Part shown: piece by piece, positions 1-7,499 of the stretch
Position numbering within the stretch: the stretch's first letter is position 1
Layout: every line of letters begins with the position of its first letter
From: an uncultured Alistipes sp.
GTDB lineage: Bacteria > Bacteroidota > Bacteroidia > Bacteroidales > Rikenellaceae
Assembly: GCA_900769445.1 (NCBI GenBank)
Contig: CAAGGR010000022.1
Location: forward strand, 1-64,000
Reading direction: 5' to 3'
Length of the DNA stretch: 64,000 nt
Program-made: the position numbers and the translations under genes
The notes under the pieces: generated by a model
Seen by the model: only the letters and a program-made list of their open reading frames with translations
Databases searched by the model: none
What the model was told of the DNA's origin: nothing

Positions 1-27
1 ACATCTAACCCCTTCTGACAAGAAATT
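1..27 (+). repeat. 3' end of a nested-hairpin repeat (copy E1, truncated by window edge)
   Basis: The bases CCCCTTCTGACAAGAAATT match the 3' arm of the complete copies further on. Only this arm is inside the window. It abuts the next copy directly, so the two are in tandem and share the AAATTT junction. Confidence 0.7.
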
Positions 28-153
28 TCTTGTGATAAGGCAGACATCTACTTCCGCTAACGAATTATCTCACCAATGGGCAGTACGCTTTAGTACAGCC
101 CATCGTCTCGAAATTCGCCGAGCGTTGTATTTGCAGCCTTCTGACAAGAAATT
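24..153 (+). repeat. Nested-hairpin intergenic repeat (copy E2)
   Basis: The outer arms are AATTTCTTGTGATAAGG and CCTTCTGACAAGAAATT, which pair except for a small symmetric internal loop (GAU facing CUG). The inner hairpin at about 75-102 is ATGGGC-A-GTAC, loop GCTTTA, GTAC-A-GCCCAT. The layout is the same as in copies E3-E7. The gene that this copy follows is outside the window. Confidence 0.75.
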
Positions 154-159
154 AAGTGC

Positions 160-270
160 AACCCGTAAGGTTTTGGTTTCGCTTGTTCCAAGCGACAGCT
201 AAAGCTGAAGTGGCCTAAGGGTCCTAAAAGGGTAAGCGTATTAAGTTATCAATGGTGTTTTGACCCTTTG
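160..270 (+). repeat. Intergenic repeat block with G-rich tandem units
   Basis: This stretch (CGCTTGTTCCAAGCGACAGC, then units resembling CCTAAGGG/CTAAAAGGG, then a complementary GACCCTTT) has close relatives at about 51823-51930 and 60430-60505. In all three the G-rich units are followed by a C/T-rich partner that could fold back. No gene is seen here. It lies just upstream of the OmpA-like gene and may include its promoter, but I could not place a convincing -33/-7 pair. Confidence 0.5.
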
Positions 271-324
271 GCGTGGTATTTGTCTTCTCTAACGCTCGAA
301 ACAATAAAGCAAATATTTGGGCTT

Positions 325-1515
325 ATGAAAAGATTTATACTTAGTCTAATGGCTATCACAACGGTAGCTGTGGGAGTAAAGGCACAGGAGTACACCCCGA
401 TACGTTGGGAGGGGGTATACACTAATCGCTTCTGGGATAACTGGGAGGTAGCGGCAGCGGGTGGTAACTCTCTATTGCAGATAGCGCAGAAGAGTAGCGA
501 CTATGGCAAGTTCGTCGACCGCAATGGCTGGAATGCCAATATAGCAGTGTCGAAGTGGATAGTTCCGACACTCGGCATGCGTCTGCAGCTCGATGCTGGC
601 GAGTTTCGCAACTACACCCGTCCGATGCTCCGCACTGGTAGCACTGAGGTTAGGATGCCATACCTCTATGTTCACGGAGACATCCTTATAAATATGTCGA
701 ACTGGATTGGGGGCTACAACCCCGATAGGTTCTACTCGGCAGTATCATATATGGGCTTTGGCTATACCGCGCTCTCGTGGACAAAGAAGTCTGATACACC
801 ATACAACGGAGAGTATGCCTTCACCACGGGTCTTATCAACAAATTCCGTGTGTCGCCACGCTTCGATATAGAACTCGATCTCCGCACTTGGATTATGGCG
901 GAGAAATCGTTGCCTAAGAGCATACAGCGTGGCGGTCGCTTCGCCGTAGCAATGTCGGCATCGGTGGGTGTGGCATATCGCTTCAACCAGCGCAACTGGT
1001 CGCCAGCATACTCGCAGGTAGATGTGGATGGATATCTCCTCGCCATTATGGCTCTCGAGGAGCAACTTCTGGAGCGCAATGCTCAGATTAAGCGCGCAAA
1101 CAGCAATTTCGCAGCGCTCAAAACCGAGAACGAGACCCTTCGTAACTCGCTTGCGGAGAGTCGTGTGCAGGATAACATGGCGACCTCTGCAATGCCTACA
1201 GAGAGTGTGGTGTTCTTCACTATTGGCGAGGCTACGCTCACAGACTACGCCAAGGCTACGCTTGATAGCGAAGTGCAACAGCTTATGGCTACCGATGCTC
1301 AAATCGCTGTTACGGGCTATGCCGATAAGGAGACAGGTAGTGCCAAACGCAACGAGCAACTATCGAAGGAGCGTGCTGAGAAAGTGGCGAACTACCTTAT
1401 GGGCTTAGGTGTTCCAGCCTCGCGTATCACGACCAATTGGGTGGGCGATACCGAGCAGGCATTTACCTCGCCCGATACGCCACTTGTAAATAGATGCGTT
1501 ATAATCAAACTATAA
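325..1515 (+). CDS. OmpA-family outer-membrane protein
   Basis: About 396 residues. I chose the ATG at 325 because it begins a good Sec signal peptide (MKRFILSLMAITTVAVGVKA) ending in a VKAQ cleavage site. The longer open frame from 268 adds 19 residues that do not look like a signal. The middle of the protein has the alternating aromatic pattern of a small outer-membrane barrel. A coiled linker (about residues 245-290, rich in E, N and L) follows, and the last 100 residues form an OmpA C-terminal peptidoglycan-binding domain (VVFFTIGEATLTDYAKATL, then VTGYADKETG and NEQLSKERAEKVANYL). It probably anchors the outer membrane to peptidoglycan. It converges on the radical-SAM gene with a shared terminator between them. 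Confidence 0.88.
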   Translation: MKRFILSLMAITTVAVGVKAQEYTPIRWEGVYTNRFWDNWEVAAAGGNSLLQIAQKSSDYGKFVDRNGWNANIAVSKWIVPTLGMRLQLDAGEFRNYTRPMLRTGSTEVRMPYLYVHGDILINMSNWIGGYNPDRFYSAVSYMGFGYTALSWTKKSDTPYNGEYAFTTGLINKFRVSPRFDIELDLRTWIMAEKSLPKSIQRGGRFAVAMSASVGVAYRFNQRNWSPAYSQVDVDGYLLAIMALEEQLLERNAQIKRANSNFAALKTENETLRNSLAESRVQDNMATSAMPTESVVFFTIGEATLTDYAKATLDSEVQQLMATDAQIAVTGYADKETGSAKRNEQLSKERAEKVANYLMGLGVPASRITTNWVGDTEQAFTSPDTPLVNRCVIIKL

Positions 1516-1520
1516 CAAAA

Positions 1521-1546
1521 TTGCGGGTTACAATCGTAACCCGCAA
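1521..1546. terminator. Bidirectional hairpin terminator
   Basis: A perfect 11-bp stem TTGCGGGTTAC / GTAACCCGCAA with a 4-nt loop lies between the two convergent stop codons. A-rich sequence before it and TCTCTCT after it are compatible with termination in both directions. Confidence 0.8.
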
Positions 1547-1551
1547 TCTCT

Positions 1552-2628
1552 CTACTTCAGCATATTGTAGTGGCAATACATAAGTTTGCCCTCGTCATCG
1601 CGCAGGTGCATACCGCCACCTCGGCAAAACTCCCACACTTTGCACCCCTTGCACTCGTCGCTCTTGGTCCACTCGCGGTTGCGGAAGGGCTCAAATCTAT
1701 TCTGCCATACATCCCAGAAGCTATCTCTGTAGATATTGCCCTGTGCGTAGTTACCACGAACACTTGTGCAGCCCGAGATGTCGCCATTGACACGTATCGA
1801 GGCCACAGTAACGCCAGCATTGCACATATAGAAGTGGTCGCGCACCTCTGTCTCGTAGCCGCCCAAGAAGCCCTCGCAGGCGTAGCTTAGGTTGATACGA
1901 CCCTCCTTGCGAGTCTTACGGATAAACTCCATAAGATACCTAAACTGCTCGGGGCTTAGGTTAAGCCTCTCATCGCGCTTAGCACGTCCCGCAGGGAAGA
2001 TTGAGAAGATGCGCCAGTGGCCTATGCCCTCGCTAATAAGGTACTCCTTCCACTCCTCCAACCTATCTATCATCGCAGGTGTTACGCAGGTGATAACATC
2101 GTACGTAAGACCCTCTACCTCGCGGATGTAGCCTATAGCCTTGCGAGCGCGCTCGAAGCTCTCCGAATGTTGGCGGATGTCGTTATGCACATCTGCAAAG
2201 CCATCGAAGCTCACAGATACAGACCTTAGGCCTGCGTCAACGAGCGAGTGCAAGCGCTCACGCGTGAGACTGAGGCCATTGGTTACCATACCCCACATAT
2301 ATCCGCGACGTGTAACCTCGCGCCCAGCCTCTTCGAGGTCCTTGCGCACAAGTACCTCGCCACCCGAGAAGATGATAAGTACATCTGCAGGGTTTACGTT
2401 AGGGGTAATCTCCGTGTCGAGAACTTTGAGGAAGTCTGCCAAAGGCATATCGCTCTCGCTGACATCGGTGCGGCAGTCGCTACCACAGTGTCGACACCTT
2501 AGATTACAACGAAGCGTACACTCCCAAAAGAGTGTACGCAGATTATGTCGCTCCACAACCTCGTCATACATACCCTTGAAAATCTTGAGGGCAAGACGCT
2601 TGCGGATGCCGATATGTCGTCCTTTCAC
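1552..2628 (-). CDS. Radical SAM/SPASM enzyme paired with a small lipoprotein (TIGR04133-like)
   Basis: 358 residues. The radical-SAM [4Fe-4S] motif is C41-x3-C45-x2-C48 (CNLRCRHC), followed by FSGGE. The C-terminal third has a cysteine-rich SPASM domain for auxiliary clusters (CNAG, CTSVRGN, then CKGCKVWEFCRGG). SPASM proteins usually modify peptides or proteins. The gene starts 12 bp downstream of a small lipoprotein gene, an arrangement I recognise as the Bacteroidetes pair of radical SAM protein plus radical-SAM-associated lipoprotein. The substrate and reaction are unknown. By position the lipoprotein is the obvious candidate substrate, but that is inference. Confidence 0.88.
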   Translation of the reverse strand: MKGRHIGIRKRLALKIFKGMYDEVVERHNLRTLFWECTLRCNLRCRHCGSDCRTDVSESDMPLADFLKVLDTEITPNVNPADVLIIFSGGEVLVRKDLEEAGREVTRRGYMWGMVTNGLSLTRERLHSLVDAGLRSVSVSFDGFADVHNDIRQHSESFERARKAIGYIREVEGLTYDVITCVTPAMIDRLEEWKEYLISEGIGHWRIFSIFPAGRAKRDERLNLSPEQFRYLMEFIRKTRKEGRINLSYACEGFLGGYETEVRDHFYMCNAGVTVASIRVNGDISGCTSVRGNYAQGNIYRDSFWDVWQNRFEPFRNREWTKSDECKGCKVWEFCRGGGMHLRDDEGKLMYCHYNMLK

Positions 2629-2640
2629 ACTCTCGAAGCT

Positions 2641-3006
2641 TTACTCAATGACCATCTCCATATCATCTATCTCGTCGTGGATAGCCTCCTTAGAGTTTGT
2701 CTCCACAGCCTCCTCTTCGAGTGGAGCAGCTACACCGCCATTAGGTAATTTCGCACCCTCAGACTTAGCTCCATTACGCGCTGGTGGAAGTGGCTTGCCA
2801 TTTTCATCTACGGGACGCACAATGCTGCCATCAGGGAATGGTACACCATACATAAGTTGGATGCGTGGATCGCTATCCTCGTTGATGATAATATCCTGCT
2901 CCTTCTTATCCTCGCTCTTAGCCACCCTCTTTGTGCCGCAGCAAGCCGATGCCGAGAAGCCAAGAAGTGTCAATAATGCAATCTTAAAATTAGTATTCAT
3001 AATCAT
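2641..3006 (-). CDS. Radical-SAM-associated small lipoprotein (TIGR04134-like)
   Basis: 121 residues. A type II signal peptide ends in a lipobox with two adjacent cysteines (SASACCGTK), so the mature protein would begin at Cys with a second Cys next to it. A segment IQLMYGVPFPDG resembles the MYG(T/V)P motif common in this lipoprotein family. VDENGKPLPP and an acidic tail (DEIDDMEMVIE) follow. A second possible start lies two codons in (3000). It is the first gene of a two-gene operon with the radical SAM enzyme. Function is not known. Confidence 0.75.
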   Translation of the reverse strand: MIMNTNFKIALLTLLGFSASACCGTKRVAKSEDKKEQDIIINEDSDPRIQLMYGVPFPDGSIVRPVDENGKPLPPARNGAKSEGAKLPNGGVAAPLEEEAVETNSKEAIHDEIDDMEMVIE

Positions 3007-3089
3007 ATGATTTTAGACGATACTTTCGACAAATATAATCGATTTTATTTGATCCTACAATAGTAACGTAAAATTTATGCCTCTAAGTA

Positions 3090-3119
3090 TTGCAACCATA
3101 AATAAATTTCGTAACTTTG
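3090..3119 (+). promoter_or_regulatory. Promoter of the cold-shock gene
   Basis: TTG at 3090-3092 and TAACTTTG at 3112-3119 are separated by 19 bp, matching the Bacteroidetes -33/-7 consensus. The start codon is about 20 nt after the -7 box. Confidence 0.7.
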
Positions 3120-3141
3120 AACTACGAAATAGGCAAATGAT

Positions 3142-3345
3142 ATGAAGGGACGTGTTAAGTGGTTCGACGATAAGCGTGGTTACGGTTTCATAACTTCAGA
3201 GGATGGAGTAGATACCTACGTACACTTTACAGCAATAGTTACAGAGGGTTACCGCACGCTAAAACATAACTGGCATGTGGAGTACGACATCGTAACCGTT
3301 GAGGATGGTCGCGTCGAGGCACGAAATGTGGTCGTTAAAAAGTGA
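3142..3345 (+). CDS. Cold-shock domain protein
   Basis: 67 residues, the usual length for a single cold-shock domain. RNP1 is recognisable as KRGYGFI and RNP2 as TYVHFTAI (DVFVHFSAI in the classical family). It binds single-stranded nucleic acid, probably as an RNA chaperone. It is a single-gene unit with its own promoter just upstream. The next gene downstream has a separate promoter. Confidence 0.92.
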   Translation: MKGRVKWFDDKRGYGFITSEDGVDTYVHFTAIVTEGYRTLKHNWHVEYDIVTVEDGRVEARNVVVKK

Positions 3346-3360
3346 TATTCTGTAAATAAA

Positions 3361-3391
3361 TTTGGAATCACACACTTTTTTACTATCTTTG
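3361..3391 (+). promoter_or_regulatory. Promoter of the methionine operon leader
   Basis: TTTG at 3361-3364 and TATCTTTG at 3384-3391 are spaced 19 bp apart, a near-perfect Bacteroidetes housekeeping promoter. Transcription should start at about 3397, giving a 5' leader of about 250 nt before metY and only about 10 nt before the leader-peptide ATG. Confidence 0.8.
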
Positions 3392-3407
3392 CATAGCCTA
3401 CTAACCG

Positions 3408-3497
3408 ATGATGAACAGAGCATACGACATAAAACTTCAATATATGGCGATTTCTAATATTGCCATGATGGGTATGTCTATGCGAATGTGCCGTTAG
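3408..3497 (+). CDS. Met-rich leader peptide of the methionine operon
   Basis: A 29-codon reading frame (ATGATGAAC to TAG) lies about 10 nt after the predicted transcription start. Eight of its 29 residues are Met: 1, 2, 13, 20, 21, 23, 25 and 27, five of them within the last ten residues. A five-bp hairpin overlaps its end, and metY-metX-hom follow. This is the layout of an amino-acid attenuation leader, where charged tRNA-Met supply would be sensed by ribosome speed across the Met codons. The reading frame and promoter are seen; regulation is inferred. Confidence 0.7.
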   Translation: MMNRAYDIKLQYMAISNIAMMGMSMRMCR

Positions 3498-3507
3498 GCA
3501 CTCTTTT
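3488..3507 (+). promoter_or_regulatory. Attenuator-like hairpin at the end of the leader peptide
   Basis: GTGCC, loop GTTA, GGCAC is followed directly by TCTTTT. The hairpin overlaps the last codons and stop of the Met-rich peptide, so a translating ribosome would block it. Other potential stems follow: GTGTG/CACAC at 3514-3534, and GTCGTAG/CTATGAC with a bulge at about 3587-3617. The stem is short, so a full attenuator would need to be confirmed by folding. Confidence 0.45.
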
Positions 3508-3648
3508 AACTTTGTGTGGTTACGTATCGCACACCTCTCCCCAACCTATACATATGATGAAGACCTATAATATGGTCTGATGCTTTGTTGTCGTAGTGGC
3601 GCTTATTGCCTATGACGATTGATTTGTATAACCTAAAAACGAAATAAT

Positions 3649-4932
3649 ATGTCAGAAAGAAAACTACACTTTGAGACACTTCAGATACACGGCGGCTATC
3701 ATGTAGACGAGTCGCAGGCACGAGGTATAGCGATACACCCAACAGCAGCGTATCACTTCCCAACGTGCGACTATGCAGCAAACCTATTTACGCTCAGCGA
3801 GCCAGGATATATCTACACACGTCTGCACAACCCTACAACAGCAGCATACGAGGAGCGTATAGCAGCACTCTATGGCGGTGTGGGCGCCTTGGCGACAGCG
3901 TCGGGTATGTCGGCGATACTTCTTACCGTAACTGCGCTGGCAAAGGCTGGCGAGAACATCGTGGCATCGCCATACCTATATGGTGGTACGCACAACCAGT
4001 TTGTGATATCGTTGCGCAACTTGGGTGTTGAGTGTCGTTTGGCAGCGAGCGACTCGGCAGAGGATATGGCTAAGTTGGTAGACGAGAATACCCGCGCACT
4101 CTTTGTGGAGTCTATGGGTAACCCTACTTGTCGCGTGGCAGATATTGAGGCACTTGCCACAGTGGCGCATAGCAACAACATCCCTCTTATTGTCGATAAC
4201 ACCTTTGGTGCGGGTGGCTACCTATGTAACCCATTCGAGTGGGGTGCTGATATCATTACCGACTCGGCAACAAAGTGGATAAATGGCCATGGTACTGCGA
4301 TGGGTGGTATCATCGTCGACAGCGGTAAGTTCGACTGGCGCACATCGGGCAAGTTCCCTCAGATTGATGGTCCTTCGGAGGGTTATCATGGTCTTAATTT
4401 GTGCGATGCCTTTGGCAATCAGGCGTTTATCGTTAAGTGTAGGGTGGATGGCATGCGCGACTTTGGATGCTGTCCTTCGCCATTTGATGCATACTTGATG
4501 TTGCTTGGCTTGGAGACTCTATCGTTGCGTGTTAAGCACGAGGTGGAGTCGGCATATAAGTTGGCAGAGTTCTGTCGTAACCACCCAAAGGTGGAGCGTG
4601 TAAGCTTTGTGGGCTTTGAGGAGCATCCATCATACGCCTTAGCGCAGAAGTATTACAAGTTTGGTGCTTCGGCTGTCCTAACAATCGAGCTTAAGGGCGA
4701 CTTGGACTCTACGGTCAAGTTCGTTGAGAGCCTCAAGCTATCGGGTAATATGACTATGATTGGCGACTCTATCTCGGTGGTTACACACCCTGCATCTACA
4801 ACGCATAAGCAGCTCTCGGATGAGGCTAAGCGCGCTGCTGGTATCACGCCAACCTTGTTGCGTATATCGCTTGGCTTGGAGAATGTAGAGGATATAATCG
4901 CCGACTATGAGCAGGCACTTAGCAATATCTAA
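3649..4932 (+). CDS. metY: O-acetylhomoserine sulfhydrylase (PLP-dependent)
   Basis: 427 residues, full length for the Cys/Met-metabolism PLP family. It is expected to make homocysteine (or cysteine) from O-acetylhomoserine and sulfide. The PLP lysine is in DSATKWINGHGTAMGG (about K209). The N-terminal FETLQIHGGYHVDESQARG and YTRLHNPTTAAYEERIAAL segments are typical of the MetY/CysD subgroup. The stop is 2 bp before metX, so the two are co-transcribed. metX supplies the O-acetylhomoserine substrate. The leader peptide upstream suggests control by methionine. Confidence 0.93.
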   Translation: MSERKLHFETLQIHGGYHVDESQARGIAIHPTAAYHFPTCDYAANLFTLSEPGYIYTRLHNPTTAAYEERIAALYGGVGALATASGMSAILLTVTALAKAGENIVASPYLYGGTHNQFVISLRNLGVECRLAASDSAEDMAKLVDENTRALFVESMGNPTCRVADIEALATVAHSNNIPLIVDNTFGAGGYLCNPFEWGADIITDSATKWINGHGTAMGGIIVDSGKFDWRTSGKFPQIDGPSEGYHGLNLCDAFGNQAFIVKCRVDGMRDFGCCPSPFDAYLMLLGLETLSLRVKHEVESAYKLAEFCRNHPKVERVSFVGFEEHPSYALAQKYYKFGASAVLTIELKGDLDSTVKFVESLKLSGNMTMIGDSISVVTHPASTTHKQLSDEAKRAAGITPTLLRISLGLENVEDIIADYEQALSNI

Positions 4933-4934
4933 CT

Positions 4935-5954
4935 ATGAGTAAGCTATATAGTCATAGTGAGCCTTTTGTGTTGGAGTCGGGCGAGATTTTGCCAAAGTTA
5001 GAGATTGCCTACGACACCTTTGGAGAACTAAACGAGGCTAAGGACAATGTCATCTGGGTATGTCATGCCCTTACGGCAAACTCCGATGTGGCAGACTGGT
5101 GGCCTCATACCGTTGAGGAGGGTCGTTTTCTTGACCCTGCGCGCTACTTTGTTGTGTGCGCAAACTTCCTTGGCTCGCACTATGGCACAACCTCGCCACT
5201 CTCGGTAAATCCTGCTACGGGCGAGAAGTACTACTACGACTTCCCTCGTTTCACCGTGCGCGATATGGTGCGCTGTCATCAGGTGCTTGCAAAGGCTTTG
5301 GGTATAGAGCGTGTTAAATTATTGATAGGTAGCTCAATAGGTGGTTTCCAGTGTATGGAGTGGGCGATTATGGAGCCATGCTTTATGGAGAACTTGGCGC
5401 TTATAGCCACCACCACTTGCACAGAGCCTTGGGCAGCTGCCTTCAACGAGTCGCAGCGTATGGCGATACGCTTGGATAAGAGTTGGGGTGAGCGACGTGA
5501 TGATGCTGGTATCGACGGTATGGCTGTTGCGCGCTCGATAGCCTTGATAAGCTATCGTGGTGGTGCAGCATATAATGCCACACAGCAGGAGTTGGAGGGT
5601 GGCGAAGATGTCTCGTTTGAGCGTCGCGCACACACCTATCAGCAATATCAGGGCGAGAAGCTACGTCGCAGGTTTAACGCTATGTCCTACTATCGTCTCT
5701 CGGAGGCTGTGGATTCACATAACATCGGTCGTGGTAGAGGTGGTGTAGCTGAAGCATTGCGTGGTATAAAGGCTCATACTTTAGTGGTGGCGATAAGCTC
5801 CGATATACTCTTTCCGCCAGAGGCGCATACGCCACTCAGAGAGTATATTACCGATGCGGAGTACCACCTTATAGAGTCGGAGTTTGGACACGACGGCTTC
5901 CTTGTAGAACATGAAAAATTGAACACAATAATTGATAACTTTATAAATAGATAG
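4935..5954 (+). CDS. metX: Homoserine O-acetyltransferase
   Basis: 339 residues, an alpha/beta hydrolase-fold acyltransferase of the MetX type. The nucleophile elbow is GSSIGGFQCMEW (catalytic Ser about 134). The C-terminal SEFGHDGFLVE carries the catalytic His, with the Asp in the preceding ISSDILFPP region. It converts homoserine plus acetyl-CoA to O-acetylhomoserine. It sits between metY and hom with only 2-3 bp to each neighbour, so the three steps from aspartate semialdehyde to homocysteine are encoded together. Confidence 0.93.
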   Translation: MSKLYSHSEPFVLESGEILPKLEIAYDTFGELNEAKDNVIWVCHALTANSDVADWWPHTVEEGRFLDPARYFVVCANFLGSHYGTTSPLSVNPATGEKYYYDFPRFTVRDMVRCHQVLAKALGIERVKLLIGSSIGGFQCMEWAIMEPCFMENLALIATTTCTEPWAAAFNESQRMAIRLDKSWGERRDDAGIDGMAVARSIALISYRGGAAYNATQQELEGGEDVSFERRAHTYQQYQGEKLRRRFNAMSYYRLSEAVDSHNIGRGRGGVAEALRGIKAHTLVVAISSDILFPPEAHTPLREYITDAEYHLIESEFGHDGFLVEHEKLNTIIDNFINR

Positions 5955-5957
5955 CAT

Positions 5958-7139
5958 ATGAAAAATCTTAATATCGGACTCTTCGGCTTTGGTAACGTAG
6001 GTCGTGGTCTATATGATGTGTTGCAGCGTATTAACTCAACAAATGTAACTATCAAGCGTATTTGTGTGCGCCATATTGAGAAGGAGCGTGGTATCAAGGC
6101 GGAGTTTACCGACAATGCCGACGATATCTTCAACGACAAGGATATCAACCTTATCGTAGAGGTTATCGATGATGCTGATGCTGCATACGATATCGTTAAG
6201 CGCGCACTTAAGAGTCGTATCCCTGTGGTATCGGGAAATAAGAAGATGCTCGGACACCACATCGTCGAGCTTATCGACCTTCAGGAGCAGTATAATACAG
6301 CCCTTCTATACGATGCTTCGGCATGTGGCTCTATTCCTGTTATCCGTAACCTTGAGGAGTACTACGATAACGACCTGTTAACATCTGTTAAGGGTATCCT
6401 CAATGGCTCGTCGAACTTTATCCTTTCAAAGATTTTCAACGAGCATATGTCCTATTCAGCAGCCTTGAAGCTTGCACAGGACTTGGGCTTTGCCGAGAGC
6501 AACCCAACACTCGATATCGATGGCTGGGACTCGCTATATAAGCTTATTATTATCACCATGCATGCCTTTGGTGTCTATGTTGCGCCAGAGAATATCCTCA
6601 CCTACGGTATCTCTACAATGAACGACTCGGATATCCGCTTCGCCTTGGAGAAGGATCGTCGTATCAAACTTGTTGCCCACGTGGAGAAGATTGATGACCG
6701 CCTTATTATGTGTGTGTTGCCACAGCTTATCTCGCGTAATAAGTATATCTATAGCGTTGAGGATGAGTTTAATGGTGTTGTTATCAAGGGTCTCTTCTAC
6801 GACAAGCAGTTTATGTTTGGTCGTGGTGCTGGTGGCCATCCTACAGGCTCTGCTGTGCTTAGCGACATTACAGCGTGTGCCTATAACTATCGCTATGAGT
6901 ATAAGAAGCGCAACGACTCAGTTCTCCCTAAGTATACTACCGACCACACCTTCCGTATCTACTTCCGCTATAAGAGTGCCGAGCAGCGCAACCTGCTCAA
7001 CTTCACCAAGATTCGTGAGCAGTACACATCTGACGAGTATAACTATATCGTAGGCGATGTAACTCTTACCAACCTTAAGGCACATCAGGAGGAGTTACGA
7101 GTGGCGGATTGCTTTGTAGCTGCCTACCCACTTGATTAA
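5958..7139 (+). CDS. hom: Homoserine dehydrogenase
   Basis: 393 residues. The N-terminal Rossmann motif is GLFGFGNVGRGLYDVL. The catalytic region contains VSGNKKMLG, GILNGSSNFILSK and GFAESNPTLDIDGWD, where the conserved Asp/Lys ligands for homoserine lie. No ACT domain is evident, so feedback control would have to come from transcription or from another enzyme. It is the last gene of the operon. Its TAA stop overlaps the first base of the nested-hairpin repeat downstream. Confidence 0.93.
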   Translation: MKNLNIGLFGFGNVGRGLYDVLQRINSTNVTIKRICVRHIEKERGIKAEFTDNADDIFNDKDINLIVEVIDDADAAYDIVKRALKSRIPVVSGNKKMLGHHIVELIDLQEQYNTALLYDASACGSIPVIRNLEEYYDNDLLTSVKGILNGSSNFILSKIFNEHMSYSAALKLAQDLGFAESNPTLDIDGWDSLYKLIIITMHAFGVYVAPENILTYGISTMNDSDIRFALEKDRRIKLVAHVEKIDDRLIMCVLPQLISRNKYIYSVEDEFNGVVIKGLFYDKQFMFGRGAGGHPTGSAVLSDITACAYNYRYEYKKRNDSVLPKYTTDHTFRIYFRYKSAEQRNLLNFTKIREQYTSDEYNYIVGDVTLTNLKAHQEELRVADCFVAAYPLD

Positions 7140-7264
7140 ATTTCTTGTGATAAGGGATCATCTTCGACTCTTCAGTCAAACTGGCGAATGGGAAATACGC
7201 TTAGTATGTCCCATCCGCCAGTTTTCGTGTCAGAGCCAAATCTGACCCCTTCTGACAAGAAATT
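7139..7264 (+). repeat. Nested-hairpin repeat abutting the hom stop codon (copy E3)
   Basis: Starts on the last A of the TAA stop. The outer arms AATTTCTTGTGATAAGG and CCTTCTGACAAGAAATT pair around an internal loop. The central stem AAACTGGCGAATGGGA / TCCCATCCGCCAGTTT carries the tip ATAC-GCTTA-GTAT. It is nearly identical to E4 after gcvP, but the central stem differs by paired changes (CTGG/CCAG here, ATGG/CCAT in E4). It could act as terminator or 3' stabiliser of the met operon mRNA. Confidence 0.85.
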
Positions 7265-7320
7265 GGGTCGTGGGGCTTGGGAAAGTTTGTGTTGTTAAAA
7301 TGCGTTGCCTTTTTGAGATA

Positions 7321-7437
7321 AGGGCCTAAAGCGGAATAAAGCGGACCAAAGGGGGGCTAATTAGTAATAGTTAAAAGGCTATGCCTTTTTATATTTTACC
7401 CTTTAAGCCCTTTTCTGCCTCTTTCTGCCCTTTGGTA
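7321..7437. repeat. Long imperfect hairpin with tandem G-rich arm
   Basis: The left arm is made of short purine units (CCTAAAGCGGAATAAAGCGG then ACCAAAGGGG). The right arm is the C/T-rich counterpart (ACCCTTTAAGCCC, TTTTCTGCCTCTTTCTGCCC). In between lies a smaller AAAAGGC-TAT-GCCTTTT hairpin. The rest of the gap up to the RNase HII gene has no reading frame I would call. Similar arms occur at 14335, 17280, 51847 and 60440. Confidence 0.5.
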
Positions 7438-7499
7438 TCAGGCGCAGTAATTAGAACACGCGTCGCAGACACCACACTTTTCACTTTTCACCTTTCACT

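Noticed and set aside
745..1359. 204-codon open frame on the - strand opposite the OmpA gene
   Set aside because: Cys/His/Arg-rich shadow of a well-supported + strand gene; no promoter or family resemblance.
2141..3010. 289-codon + strand frame across the radical SAM and lipoprotein genes
   Set aside because: Ser/Arg-rich antisense shadow; both - strand genes have clear motifs.
3583..3648. SAM-II-like riboswitch upstream of metY
   Set aside because: Stems and GATTTG/CTAAAAA words are reminiscent, but I could not build the pseudoknot; the Met-rich peptide explains the leader better.
7139..7264. Kink-turn in the repeat arms (TGAT opposite CTGA, as in box C/D)
   Set aside because: The strands are equal in length (GAU facing CUG); the three-nucleotide bulge of a k-turn is missing.
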